Shown here: positions 50,401 through 58,765 of the stretch, piece by piece | Position numbering within the stretch: position 1 is the stretch's first letter | How the letters are laid out: every line of letters begins with the position of its first letter | Assembly (NCBI RefSeq): GCF_004023625.1 | Contig: NZ_ML137711.1 | Span: 1 to 64,000, forward strand | Reading direction: 5' to 3' | Origin: Streptomyces cavernae | GTDB lineage: Bacteria > Actinomycetota > Actinomycetes > Streptomycetales > Streptomycetaceae | Length of the DNA stretch: 64,000 nt | Notes under the pieces: model-generated | What the model was told of the DNA's origin: nothing | The model's database searches: none | Seen by the model: only the letters and a program-made list of their open reading frames with translations | Program-made: the position numbers and the translations under genes

Positions 50401-50731
50401 CGCCGCGTGGCAGCGGCTCGAACTGATCCTGCGTGCGGCACCCCAGTTCACATCCATGCCCAAGTCGCTCCAAGAGGAGGTGGTCGCGGGCGTCGTCGTC
50501 GACCTGATTCAGCTGGCTGGACGGGCTCGACGGGGTGGCACCGAGGCTGTCCTTCACCTGGTCGACTACGCCTTCCACGAGGACACCTGGAGTTCCGACC
50601 TGGAAACCGTCCTGCGCCGCATCCACGACCAGTGGCCGCCCGCAGTGAAGCGACAGATGAACGACCTGTATGGGGAAGCTCTGAACGCTTTCCTCTCCTA
50701 CGCAGGCATCGACCCGACCCTCACCCACTGA
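47420..50731 (+). CDS. pPIWI-RE-associated DinG/XPD-type helicase
   Basis: The 1103-residue protein has Walker A FHAPTGTGKSVLVRVLAAWFA near residue 261 and a DEVD box in AVLVDEVDQFQSRA. Between them is a Cys cluster (GCAQR, EPCLSLF, SACPW, PTCGK; residues about 366-404) that fits the Fe-S site of DinG/XPD helicases. The C-terminal helicase motif is VPLSLIARGLNIVVG. The extra N-terminal 240 residues match the associated module of this island type. GTG at 47420 overlaps the REase stop. It is 15 bases from the PIWI gene. Confidence 0.85.
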   Translation: MSKSSVEKTVLCATLALAAHYFPDTSVGGDAPAAPFRKAAFLLSGQFRAWDRWPELTSEERRRIVDVFSNAPGRLGDVRTFTLAARALLAAFDDEHLGESQKLLTFEPAGGDPLTAEAAIPRVGGDLLAFVDRQIARFRRPSARPKPPEFAGPGTWKTGEIYVPQVGQVHGQLTIPTYPGFTEAFGHDHLPHIDSAPPLDDLHIPTEDLLELAAQIESGEPQEKRYLHATLKGLFFVLQTSDIISPQEALRMTAGGLEIFHAPTGTGKSVLVRVLAAWFAKQQYRVTIVLPDIKACLAMTRKIQFDLRVLQDLDVIKHETGCAHLMSSSGMHERAHKLARLIDEDPQSPGEWGENGERDVDPLSYGCAQRPLLESSADYPPGREPCLSLFRQGVGASACPWIPTCGKFAPVYEACSAHVVVTNHFAFLQGNLRIGVNLDGRPVSGVSVAEFALRTCHAVLVDEVDQFQSRAVDRCAGEAVLHSRRHWTAAPQEMDTDAKRLPVSDEADLLPSVGQVRLMAEFLLLAVCSSALRLDVMDDERAQNRVPDRTGLRWHLARGRDRQLVRLLWPDLDASADADLPADLALRLQDLMPARYLQPRIAEADPTEVGWDEVRRALEALVAPRGQQLLDAVKLDLHRLLESRVKDPHRRAQAVNLLVTRATMTELDEALSELRACAQHYRSSGLRSAQRIAETLSPSAVTAVLPLGLLGRSLTGYRVTGLDDRERSAELVAQSIAGDPHTFTAELGGLVSLCLADVERPVMGLSATAYFPQAVREHVHAPVRWWMTDAQARSIRARRHRIEYGEGHPLYGEPIKISGQHPSRKKGALIELGTQLYDQYIHRELERQRAKDKDRAHVLVVANSYQQCAWLARGIAQAGVYREGLCVAVRDGDRHSPDPDLPRENIATRLTAEQFEDFPQHGNVLVVPLSLIARGLNIVVGIRSAVRSVYLCVRPLALFAEPAEMYASVNAAGLHALSAGGTADPDDALEEARAAAWQRLELILRAAPQFTSMPKSLQEEVVAGVVVDLIQLAGRARRGGTEAVLHLVDYAFHEDTWSSDLETVLRRIHDQWPPAVKRQMNDLYGEALNAFLSYAGIDPTLTH

Positions 50732-50746
50732 AAGAGATAGAGACGA

Positions 50747-53563
50747 GTGAACGACCAGATCCTCGAGCCGGGAAAGTACCTGCACACTCTGGCCTACCGC
50801 TGTACTCCCGGGCTGGTGGGGGATGCGACGGTTCACGTGCGCCGACTCGACGCGGAGACTGCCAAGCTGTGGAGCACATTCACTGCTCAGTGCCGAAAAC
50901 GCTTCGGCAAGGAGGAGGCCCAGGCGCCATACACCATCGCCACTACCGTGCTCCAGGTGATCACCGGCGGGTACGTGTTCTTCGAACCCAAGGGCGCGTC
51001 GCCGTTCCTGGTGTCTCGGCGGTCGATCGATAGCGATCTCCTGCGCAAAGCCTTCGCCCTGACCCACGGCCTCGCCCTCGGCGAGCAGGTCGAGATGATC
51101 GACCTGCGGCAGCCGCCCGAGCTTGCACGGCGTATCGCGCAGACGCCTGAGCAGGAGATCGCCCTGCACGAGCATCTGGAGGGGGCGGAGGGAGTCCAGC
51201 CGGACGCTCCGAACTGGCTTTACAGGAGCGTGAGTTGGGGTCTGGTCGAGCGCCTCGCGGCCGTTCCCTTCCAACTCTCCAATGGTCGAGAGATCACTCT
51301 ACGTCCCGATACCACTGGCGGACTGGTCGCGTTGGACGACGCCTGGGAGAACGAGGGTGGCGGGCGCTACGCCGTGTGCCGCACTGCGGTGCGTCTGAAG
51401 ACTCTGCCGAACGTCCAGCATCCCGTGCTGCTCCTGGACTCGCGCGTCTCTCGCATCTCATCCTCGCTGATCTTCAGCTCCACAGCTCTGGCCGTCCAGC
51501 CCGGCGAGGGACGACCGGTACTGGAGGTCAAGCTCAATGGGCGCGGCGGGGCGAAGACGATCCCCCGGCAGGCACTGGAGGCGCTTGGCCGATTGGAGAT
51601 GGACTACTCGATTCTCCAGTCCATCAAGAAGCGTTCCGAACATGAGCAGAAACTTCGCGAACGGGCCCGAGCCTTCAAGGAGAAGCTGCAGTTCCCACGT
51701 GTACACCCCGGCCAGATTTGGCCCATTCCTGCGAAGAACTACAAGCACCCCATCGGAACCGGCGTCGGCATGCACCACCTGCGGCTCCTGCGCGCCCACG
51801 CGGATGCTGTCTTCGGAGAGGAAGCCCAGCGCCTGCCCTTGCGCCAGTCTGCGATGACTCTGCCGCGCCGCCCTACTGCTCTCGAGACGGTCACGGCCCA
51901 GGAACTGAAGCGTCGCAAGGAAGAGCGGGAGCGGACCGGTAGTAAGGAACCGCTGCGCTCCCGCGGCAGCCTCTTCCCGTCAGCAGAATCGCTCTGTATC
52001 TCCGTGGACGAGGCTGGCTTCAAGAAGCTTCGCATCGCCTGCCTTTGGTACAGGGACGAGACCCGGCAGCGCATGCTGCAGACGTTCTGTCGCGCGTTCG
52101 GGCTTGACCCTGTCGGCCTGGACACCCAGGAAGGCGTCGAGGTCGATCTCTACCAGGGCCGCATCACGGCCGTGTTCTACTACGCGCCGGGCTTCCTGCG
52201 GCCGGGGCGCGGGAGGGACCGCGCAGAGGCCCTGGAGCCTCTTGTCGCTTCGCTCAGGCCCCGCGACGGAATCCTGGTCGGCTCTTGGTGTGAGACCGAA
52301 CTCCCGCACGCAGACGACTTCCCCAGCATCGATGCCCGCGATTTTGACGATTTCGATGCCAAACCGCAGACGAAGGCTGTCCTGGCTCGCCTCGACGTCC
52401 CGTCGCAGTACCTGATGGGCCGTGGGAAGGACGGGGTCATCGAGCCGGGCGGCGAGGATCACCCGGCACAGATGGCGCTGCTCGACCTGTACCGCTCGCT
52501 CGGCGTCACCGACGAACGGATCTCTAACGCCCTTCAGAGCAAGGGCGGATATCCGGTCGAACAGATCGCGCATGTCGGCGTGCACGTGCGACAGCAGAAC
52601 CGTCGCTACGGCGAGAAGGGCGAGCCCAAAATCGTCATCACGGCCACCGCACTGGTCCCGCCACAGGCTTCGGAGGGGGCATGGTCCCTTCTCGGCTGGA
52701 GCTCCACGGCCCCGGTGTGGCGGCCGTACCGCTCAGCTCAGAACGCCTTCCACGCCCACCCGTATCCCGAACCCTCTGCAGAGATGACGAGCTATCGGCA
52801 GAAATGGGACGGTGCCGCCGACATGGTGGAACGCGCCCTTGGCGACCTCGTCGACGAATTGGACGGCGTTCCGTACACGGTCACTGTGGACGCGCAGTCC
52901 GCGCGACGGATGTGGGACGGCCTGCAGAACGTGCGCCTTGGTGAGCAACACGCAAAGACAGGAACTGACAGCAACCGCAGCCGGTATCAGCTCCCTGGGG
53001 AACGGCTCGGTGGGCACGCACCGCTTGCCGTTATCCGTCTCAACACGGAAGACGAGGAGGTACCGCAGCCCGTCAGCGTCACCCACATGGGCAAGAAGGA
53101 AGGTGCCGAGCCGGTCGAGAGGGACACCTCGACGCTGCTCTTCGAAGTCGCTACGGACTTCGGTACGCCCGTATGGCTGCTATGCAACGTGCCCCGCGCC
53201 TTTGACGGCAGTGGTGCTGGCCGGCTGGGTTCCAAGCGCACCCGGTGGGAGGCGGAGAAGTCGGTGCAGTCAGAAGACCGGTCGGAGCGTCGCAAGGGCG
53301 AGATGCCGCAGAACTTCTACGCCATGACTGCCACGGAGATCCTCCCCATCGGGGGACCGTCCGACGCGGCGCGTGAGGCGCTGGCGGCCATGACCGCCCG
53401 CCTCTGCCACCAGACCCTCTTCTGGTCCGACCGGGCCCGCTACCCGGTGCCGCTGCACGCGGCACGGCAAATGGACCTCGACCACCCGCAATACCGGCGC
53501 GAGGTGGCCGATGCGGAGCCAGGGAGTGGGGACGAAGCAGCAGAGGGAGAAGCCACGGAGTAG
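50747..53563 (+). CDS. pPIWI-RE protein (PIWI/RNase H-fold)
   Basis: The 938-residue protein is the Argonaute-like member of the system. The N-terminal half carries the family-specific domains (LAYRCTPGLVGDATVHVRRLDAE). The C-terminal half is the PIWI-like RNase H fold: TVTVDAQSARRMWDGLQNVRLG, RYQLPGERLGGHAPLAVIRLNT, FYAMTATEILPIG and RLCHQTLFWSDRARYPVPLHAARQMDLDHPQYR. In this family a conserved Arg and Glu replace part of the slicer set. Partner helicase and REase are directly upstream, so it most likely guides or senses invading nucleic acid. GTG start. Confidence 0.88.
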   Translation: MNDQILEPGKYLHTLAYRCTPGLVGDATVHVRRLDAETAKLWSTFTAQCRKRFGKEEAQAPYTIATTVLQVITGGYVFFEPKGASPFLVSRRSIDSDLLRKAFALTHGLALGEQVEMIDLRQPPELARRIAQTPEQEIALHEHLEGAEGVQPDAPNWLYRSVSWGLVERLAAVPFQLSNGREITLRPDTTGGLVALDDAWENEGGGRYAVCRTAVRLKTLPNVQHPVLLLDSRVSRISSSLIFSSTALAVQPGEGRPVLEVKLNGRGGAKTIPRQALEALGRLEMDYSILQSIKKRSEHEQKLRERARAFKEKLQFPRVHPGQIWPIPAKNYKHPIGTGVGMHHLRLLRAHADAVFGEEAQRLPLRQSAMTLPRRPTALETVTAQELKRRKEERERTGSKEPLRSRGSLFPSAESLCISVDEAGFKKLRIACLWYRDETRQRMLQTFCRAFGLDPVGLDTQEGVEVDLYQGRITAVFYYAPGFLRPGRGRDRAEALEPLVASLRPRDGILVGSWCETELPHADDFPSIDARDFDDFDAKPQTKAVLARLDVPSQYLMGRGKDGVIEPGGEDHPAQMALLDLYRSLGVTDERISNALQSKGGYPVEQIAHVGVHVRQQNRRYGEKGEPKIVITATALVPPQASEGAWSLLGWSSTAPVWRPYRSAQNAFHAHPYPEPSAEMTSYRQKWDGAADMVERALGDLVDELDGVPYTVTVDAQSARRMWDGLQNVRLGEQHAKTGTDSNRSRYQLPGERLGGHAPLAVIRLNTEDEEVPQPVSVTHMGKKEGAEPVERDTSTLLFEVATDFGTPVWLLCNVPRAFDGSGAGRLGSKRTRWEAEKSVQSEDRSERRKGEMPQNFYAMTATEILPIGGPSDAAREALAAMTARLCHQTLFWSDRARYPVPLHAARQMDLDHPQYRREVADAEPGSGDEAAEGEATE

Positions 53564-54136
53564 AAGAGCTAGGTGTATTGCCCTGAGAGGTTGGGGACGC
53601 GGGTGGTGGCGCAGTGGACTCCAATGCCCGCGTCGCCCCACTCCGCCTCGCCCCACTCCTGTAAAGGGTTGCCACCAACACGCTTTCCAAATATTTGCCC
53701 GGCTGTTCGGCGAGGGACGGAGGCGTCCTGACCTGCGGTGGAGCGGGTGCTGGTGGGAGTTTCGGACGCCGCCGGACGGGGGGAATGAGACCAAAACTGA
53801 GACCAGAGTGGTCGACGTTAGACCCAGTCACAGGCCCTGTTGACGTTCCGCTGCCGCTAGGGGACCCGCGGAGGACGCACCCCGATGCGTGTTGATTGGC
53901 CTCGGAGCAAGCGGGGGCCCTGCCATTGGCCCCAGTGGGTGGGACGGGCGGCTCGCCGAGACGGGAAGGATGCCCGCGCACCTGTATGGATATCTGCCCC
54001 GGTGTCGCCGGGACTTGGTGGGATGTCTCATGTATCCAATTATGAAAAGAAACTGACCACACACCACGTCCGGCGCTAGCGTCACAGATGTCCCTGTGGG
54101 CCTAACAGCCCCGTACCTTTGCATCCCTGGACGCTC
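53564..54136. other. Intergenic region between pPIWI-RE and OLD genes
   Basis: About 570 bases with no coding signal. The 3' part is relatively AT-rich around 54030-54060 (CCAATTATGAAAAGAAACTG), a reasonable place for the promoter of the OLD gene. Confidence 0.5.
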
Positions 54137-56002
54137 GTGAAGATCAAGCGCGTATGTATCGAGAACTTCTGCTGCTTGCGCACGCTGGATGTCTCCTTCG
54201 ATGGCATCACCTCCCTCATCGGCCCCACGGGCGTCGGCAAGTCCACCGTGCTGCGCGCCCTTGACTGGTTCTTCAACGGGGACAAGGGCGGAGGAGTCGG
54301 AGAAGAGGACGTTCACTCGGCGGCGCAGGGCAAGCGGATCCGTGTGGAAGTGGAATTCGACGGGCTGACGGCTTCCGACCGCACCGCGTTGGGCTACTAC
54401 GCGCCCGACGGGGTTGAGACGGTGCGGATCTGGCGTACCTGGGAGGACGGGGACGATCGGATCACCGGGAAGGCCCTGGCGTACCCGCCGTTCGACGAAA
54501 TCAGGCGGCTTGAGGGGAAACGCGAGAAGCACACCGCGTACAAGGCGCTGCGGGAGAGCGTCCCCGGGCTGGACCTGCCTGCCACAAAGGGCTGGGACGA
54601 TGCAGAGGCCGCCATGCGCATCTGGGAGTCGAAGAACCGCGATCGGCTCGCCGAAACGGACGTCGAGGGCACGCAGTTCTTCGGGTTCGCCGGCCAGGGG
54701 CTGCTGGCCAAACTGATCGACTTCGTGTTCATCTCCGCCGACCTGCGCGCATACGAGGAGGCGGACGACAACAAGGCCACGGCGGTGGGCCGCATCCTTG
54801 AGCACGCGGTGGACCGTTCTGAGGCCGACGCTCGGTTCACCTCGATCGAGGACGACGCGCAGATGGCTCGCGAGAAGGTGCACGAGGAGATCTACGGGCC
54901 GATGCTGAAGAGGCTGTCGGGTTCGCTGTCCGACGAAGTCGCCAAATTCAGCACGGGGCGGCACATCGTCGTGAAGCCTGTGGCTCAGACTCCGAAGCCG
55001 GCCAAAACGACTTTTGCGGTCAGTATTAAGGACGGCGCGGCCATGACCTCGGTGCGTCGCCAGGGGCACGGCTTCCAGCGAGCGCTGATCATCGCCGCGT
55101 TGAAGTACCTTGCGGAGACTCGTCGGCCTGAGGACGGGACCCGGTCGCTGTGCCTTGCGATCGAAGAGCCGGAGCTCTTTCAGCACCCCGCGCAGACAAG
55201 GGTCTTTGCCCAGGTTCTGCGCGGCCTCGTCGCTTCGGCAGTGGACCGAACGCAGGTGATGTACGCGACTCATAGCCCGGTGTTCATTGACCCCCGGAGC
55301 TACGAGCAGATCCGTCGGCTGGCCAGGGTGGGCAGCGGGGAACACCCCGAGGTCACGGTGCGGCAGCTGTCCGAACAGGAGCTCGCCCAGTCTCTCAACG
55401 GCCGAGTGTCGGAAAAGTCCATCCGGCGTCATGCGACTACGCGCTACGTGAAGGACTTGGCAGAGGGGCTCTTCGTCCCGGCTGCTGTGCTCGTTGAAGG
55501 AGAGGCGGACGAGGCGGTCATCCTTGGTTTTGCGGAGCAGCAGGGTCTAAGCCTTGGCGCGAACGGCATCAGCGTGATCAATGTGGAAGGCAAGGACAAC
55601 CTCATCCTCGCCCACGCCATCCTGAGTGGCTTCGGTGTCAAGTGCTACGTTGTCTTCGACGGTGACGCAGGGCCAAAGGCATTGGCCGGCAAGGCTGAGG
55701 CTGTCCGTGCGGCGGGTGAGAAGAACATGAACATTCTTGGCTACCTGGGTGCTTCGGCCAACGCTCGGCCGGTCACCGCGTGCGAGGCGACTCATACGGT
55801 GTTCGAGGATGACCTGGAGGCGTACCTCGCCGAGCACTGGCCGGCGTGGACTGAGCGGCGCAAGGAGCTGGCGAAGCAGGGCGATGGTTACGTCGCCGAC
55901 TGTAAGCACGCCCCGACGTATGCCGAGGCTGCTCGTACTGCCGGGGGAGAGCCGAAGCTCCTGTACTCGTTGCTGGAGAACGTGATGGCGCTGGTCGGTT
56001 AA
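54137..56002 (+). CDS. OLD-family ATP-dependent nuclease (ATPase-TOPRIM)
   Basis: The 621-residue protein has an SMC-like ATPase: VKIKRVCIENFCCLRTLDV at the start, Walker A GPTGVGKSTVLRALDWF, and Walker B with signature His in AIEEPELFQHPAQ. A TOPRIM domain follows with VLVEGEADEAVILGFAEQQGL and the acidic pair in VVFDGDAG. Gabija GajA has the same architecture but needs GajB, a UvrD-like helicase that is absent here. It therefore looks like a solitary (class 1) OLD nuclease. GTG at 54137 is preferred over TTG 18 bases upstream. Confidence 0.88.
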   Translation: MKIKRVCIENFCCLRTLDVSFDGITSLIGPTGVGKSTVLRALDWFFNGDKGGGVGEEDVHSAAQGKRIRVEVEFDGLTASDRTALGYYAPDGVETVRIWRTWEDGDDRITGKALAYPPFDEIRRLEGKREKHTAYKALRESVPGLDLPATKGWDDAEAAMRIWESKNRDRLAETDVEGTQFFGFAGQGLLAKLIDFVFISADLRAYEEADDNKATAVGRILEHAVDRSEADARFTSIEDDAQMAREKVHEEIYGPMLKRLSGSLSDEVAKFSTGRHIVVKPVAQTPKPAKTTFAVSIKDGAAMTSVRRQGHGFQRALIIAALKYLAETRRPEDGTRSLCLAIEEPELFQHPAQTRVFAQVLRGLVASAVDRTQVMYATHSPVFIDPRSYEQIRRLARVGSGEHPEVTVRQLSEQELAQSLNGRVSEKSIRRHATTRYVKDLAEGLFVPAAVLVEGEADEAVILGFAEQQGLSLGANGISVINVEGKDNLILAHAILSGFGVKCYVVFDGDAGPKALAGKAEAVRAAGEKNMNILGYLGASANARPVTACEATHTVFEDDLEAYLAEHWPAWTERRKELAKQGDGYVADCKHAPTYAEAARTAGGEPKLLYSLLENVMALVG

Positions 56003-56010
56003 AGCGGTCA

Positions 56011-56040
56011 GCCCGGCTCCAGCTCCTCCTGGAGCCGGGC
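56011..56040. terminator. Hairpin after the OLD nuclease gene
   Basis: GCCCGGCTCCAG and its complement CTGGAGCCGGGC flank a CTCCTC loop. The 12-bp GC-rich stem starts 8 bases after the stop codon. There is no T-run, as is common in Streptomyces. Confidence 0.75.
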
Positions 56041-56540
56041 GAGGACCATGGCTAGCCGCTGCGCGTTGACGGGCACAGTGCGCCGGGTGCCCGACGAACC
56101 CGCTGCTGCGCCGCCGACGGATTAGTTCCTGCCGTGACACCGACTCTTGAGCCAAGTCAGGCTCCCCCAAAACCCCCGAGCTTCAAAGTGTCGCACCTGG
56201 ACGGGCTCCGGGGGAGAAGTACCGTGGCGGTCCCCAATATGCGTGATGTGGTGGGCGGAAGCGTTCGTCGGCAGGCAACGTGAGCAGTGTTCAGCGGGAC
56301 GACGAGGCTGTCTCTCAGGCGCTGTGCACCACCCTCTCGGAGGTGTCTCGGCCGACGGACTCCCGAACTCCGGCGACGAGACACAAGCTGGGACGTCGTA
56401 CACGGCACAGGCGTCGCTCGACGTCCGTTTAATCATTTCTACGACCTAACCGTGTTGCACTATTGTCGGGTTTGCGCCGCCCCTTTGCCACTTCAGAGAG
56501 CGGCGCCGCCTGCTGCTCCCAGTGCATCGTTGAGGCCCTT
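56041..56540. other. Intergenic region between two ATPase defence genes
   Basis: About 500 bases with no supported gene. The AT-rich patch around 56430-56465 (AATCATTTCTACGACC, TGTTGCACTATTG) is a candidate promoter for the downstream ATPase gene. Confidence 0.45.
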
Positions 56541-58427
56541 GTGCGTATCTCCGAGATCGTGGTCACCGACTTCAAGGCGATCCGCCACGCGAAGCTGACG
56601 GAGCTGGACACGCAGCCGTACACGCTAATTACCGGGCAGAACGGTGCTGGTAAGACCGCGATGTTCCAAGCCCTGCACCTGATCACGCGCGCAGGGCAGC
56701 TGCAGCCGCGTCCAGAGTTGGTACGGCTGGGCCAGGACAGAGCCGAGATCGAACTGTCCTTCTCGCTTAGCGACGAAGAGTTCCATCGTGTGAATCTGCA
56801 TCATCGATCCGTGTTCGGCAGGTCTGCCGAACGGATGGACCGGTACCGCCGGGTCGCACAAGTGGATAAAGCAGGAAAAGTATCCTTCTCGGACTCGTCC
56901 GTTGTCGCCACTTTCTTCGATCCCGTCTTCCGAGCCGGTAATAGCTTCCCGGACATCACTCTCCTCGGTGCCGCCGAAGACGGTCGGGTAGGAGCCACGT
57001 CCGCCTATGGGAGTGCCGGTGTCCTGCCGGGCGGGTTTCCACCCGGCTCCCCGGCTGCCGATGATCTGACGCGCCGTCTCACAGCGTTGGATTACTGCTC
57101 GCTGGTGAAAGCTCGGCACAGCGGGGGTCTCGACGACGCCTACGAGCAACTGGCAGCGACGTTCCGCGAGGCAACGGGTAAAACGCTGCTACGCCCGCAA
57201 CCGATCGGCGGCTTCGGGGCTACCCGCATCGAAGTTGCGACGGTGGATGGTCGGCACCCCGTCAGCGAGCTTTCCAGTGGAGAGGCTGGCCTGCTCGGAC
57301 TGTTGTGCGCACTCCATCAATCAGCTCACGACGGAAGTGTGCTGCTGCTCGATGAGCCCGAGCAGCACTTGCATCCGGCCCTGCAGATGGCGTTTCTGCG
57401 TGCGGTGCGATCCCGCGCCCGCCGGACCCAGACGATGATCGTCACCCACTCGGTGAAGATCGTCGCTGCTGCACATCCGTCGCAGGTCTACCAGATGCTC
57501 GGTGGCGAAGCCACCGACCAAGCCCGACGAGCCGCCAGTGTCTCTTCGCTGGCAGGTGTGATTGCCGACATGGGCGTCGACGAGGCCGACCTGCTCCTCA
57601 AGGGCGGACGCCTGGTCGTGGAGGGCGACAGGGACGAGGACTATCTGGAGCGTCTGTTCCCCGAGGAACTGGAGAACGTGCATGTGATCAAGGCAGGCAG
57701 CTCCGGCCAGGTGCTTGCCCGTCACCGGATGCTGACCGACGACCTGAGTTCACTGCCCTGGATGTGCCTCATCGACCGCGACCTGATGAGCGACACCCAG
57801 GTTCAGAAGCACCAGCGGGACTACCCCAACCTTCATATCTGGCCCCGTCGGGCACTGGAGAGCATGCTTCTGGACCCTCCCCTTGTCGCAGCGGTGCTGG
57901 GATCCCTCGGCCGCCCGACCTCGCTCGACGAGGCTGAGGCTCTGCTCCGCGCCGCAGTAGACCCACTAGCGGACGATGTCGTCACCGACATGCTCGCGGG
58001 TGAGCTGGCCAACCGCTTCCCATTGCCGCGTCCGGACAAGAGGGACGGCATCCGAGGTCTCAAAGAGCAATATGCGGCCTCCGCGCGTGCCATGAAGGCA
58101 CGGAGCGAGGCCGTAGATGCCGTCCACCAGGAGGTGTCCGCGCAAGTAAGGGAACGCTGGGAGCGTGACCGGTTCGTCTTGGTTGACCCCAAGAAGGCGC
58201 TGGGTGCCCTGGCGAGGGAACTCAACCTCTTCCGCAAGGCACAGGATCTTACAAACGCGTTGATCGCCAGTGCTGGCGCAGACCCCGCCGTAAGGCCACG
58301 GCCCCTAGAAGAGTTTCGGCTTCGGCTAGTCCGAGCCCTGGAAGGGCCGCTCCAGTACGCCACGGAGTCGAACCGCAACCACACAAAACAACTCAGTTCG
58401 GCTCCAAGTTCTGCAGTCACCAAGTGA
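56541..58427 (+). CDS. AAA ATPase fused to DUF4435-like TOPRIM domain (PARIS-like)
   Basis: The 628-residue protein begins VRISEIVVTDFKAIRHAKL, then Walker A GQNGAGKTAMFQALHLI, signature LSSGEAGLLGLLCAL and Walker B VLLLDEPEQHLHPALQ. The second half holds LVVEGDRDEDYLERLF, then VHVIKAGSSGQVLARHRML, LPWMCLIDRDLMSD and IWPRRALESMLLDPP, the pattern of DUF4435/TOPRIM-like domains. Fused AriA-AriB (PARIS) has the same order, so this is a candidate fused PARIS-type abortive system. GTG at 56541 is used; a TTG or ATG further upstream would add an unconserved leader. Confidence 0.78.
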   Translation: MRISEIVVTDFKAIRHAKLTELDTQPYTLITGQNGAGKTAMFQALHLITRAGQLQPRPELVRLGQDRAEIELSFSLSDEEFHRVNLHHRSVFGRSAERMDRYRRVAQVDKAGKVSFSDSSVVATFFDPVFRAGNSFPDITLLGAAEDGRVGATSAYGSAGVLPGGFPPGSPAADDLTRRLTALDYCSLVKARHSGGLDDAYEQLAATFREATGKTLLRPQPIGGFGATRIEVATVDGRHPVSELSSGEAGLLGLLCALHQSAHDGSVLLLDEPEQHLHPALQMAFLRAVRSRARRTQTMIVTHSVKIVAAAHPSQVYQMLGGEATDQARRAASVSSLAGVIADMGVDEADLLLKGGRLVVEGDRDEDYLERLFPEELENVHVIKAGSSGQVLARHRMLTDDLSSLPWMCLIDRDLMSDTQVQKHQRDYPNLHIWPRRALESMLLDPPLVAAVLGSLGRPTSLDEAEALLRAAVDPLADDVVTDMLAGELANRFPLPRPDKRDGIRGLKEQYAASARAMKARSEAVDAVHQEVSAQVRERWERDRFVLVDPKKALGALARELNLFRKAQDLTNALIASAGADPAVRPRPLEEFRLRLVRALEGPLQYATESNRNHTKQLSSAPSSAVTK

Positions 58428-58765
58428 GGGCTGCCGCTGCCTTCCGTTCACCCTCGGTCTGACTGCGTCAGCGCCCAGCGCAACATTCATTGGCCACGGC
58501 ACAACTGTGTGCTGTGACCGCCCCGGCCGAGCCGACCGTTCTGTCGAGGGCCACGTCGATCGGCTTCGCTATGTCCCTGATGGTGCTTCCAGGGCCGGGG
58601 TGGCTCGGAGGCGCCAGCAGGGGGCGTTGCGGATCACGCGCCATCATCAGGTCCACGGCACCTTCCCTGACAGCCCGATCCAGCCATGGCCGACTCCCGC
58701 CCTTCTCGTGCCGCCTCGGGCTGCTCAGACTGCCGTACATGGACCTGCGGGGGAGGGCTTCGATC

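Noticed and set aside
54137..56002. Gabija system
   Set aside because: The GajA-like protein is there, but no UvrD-like GajB helicase lies on either side.
56041..56540. Small ORFs on both strands in this gap
   Set aside because: None has a ribosome site or recognisable domain and codon third positions do not look coding.
58490..58765. Upstream extension of the Mrr-type gene
   Set aside because: The added residues are low in structure and GGAGGG sits right before the GTG at 58766.
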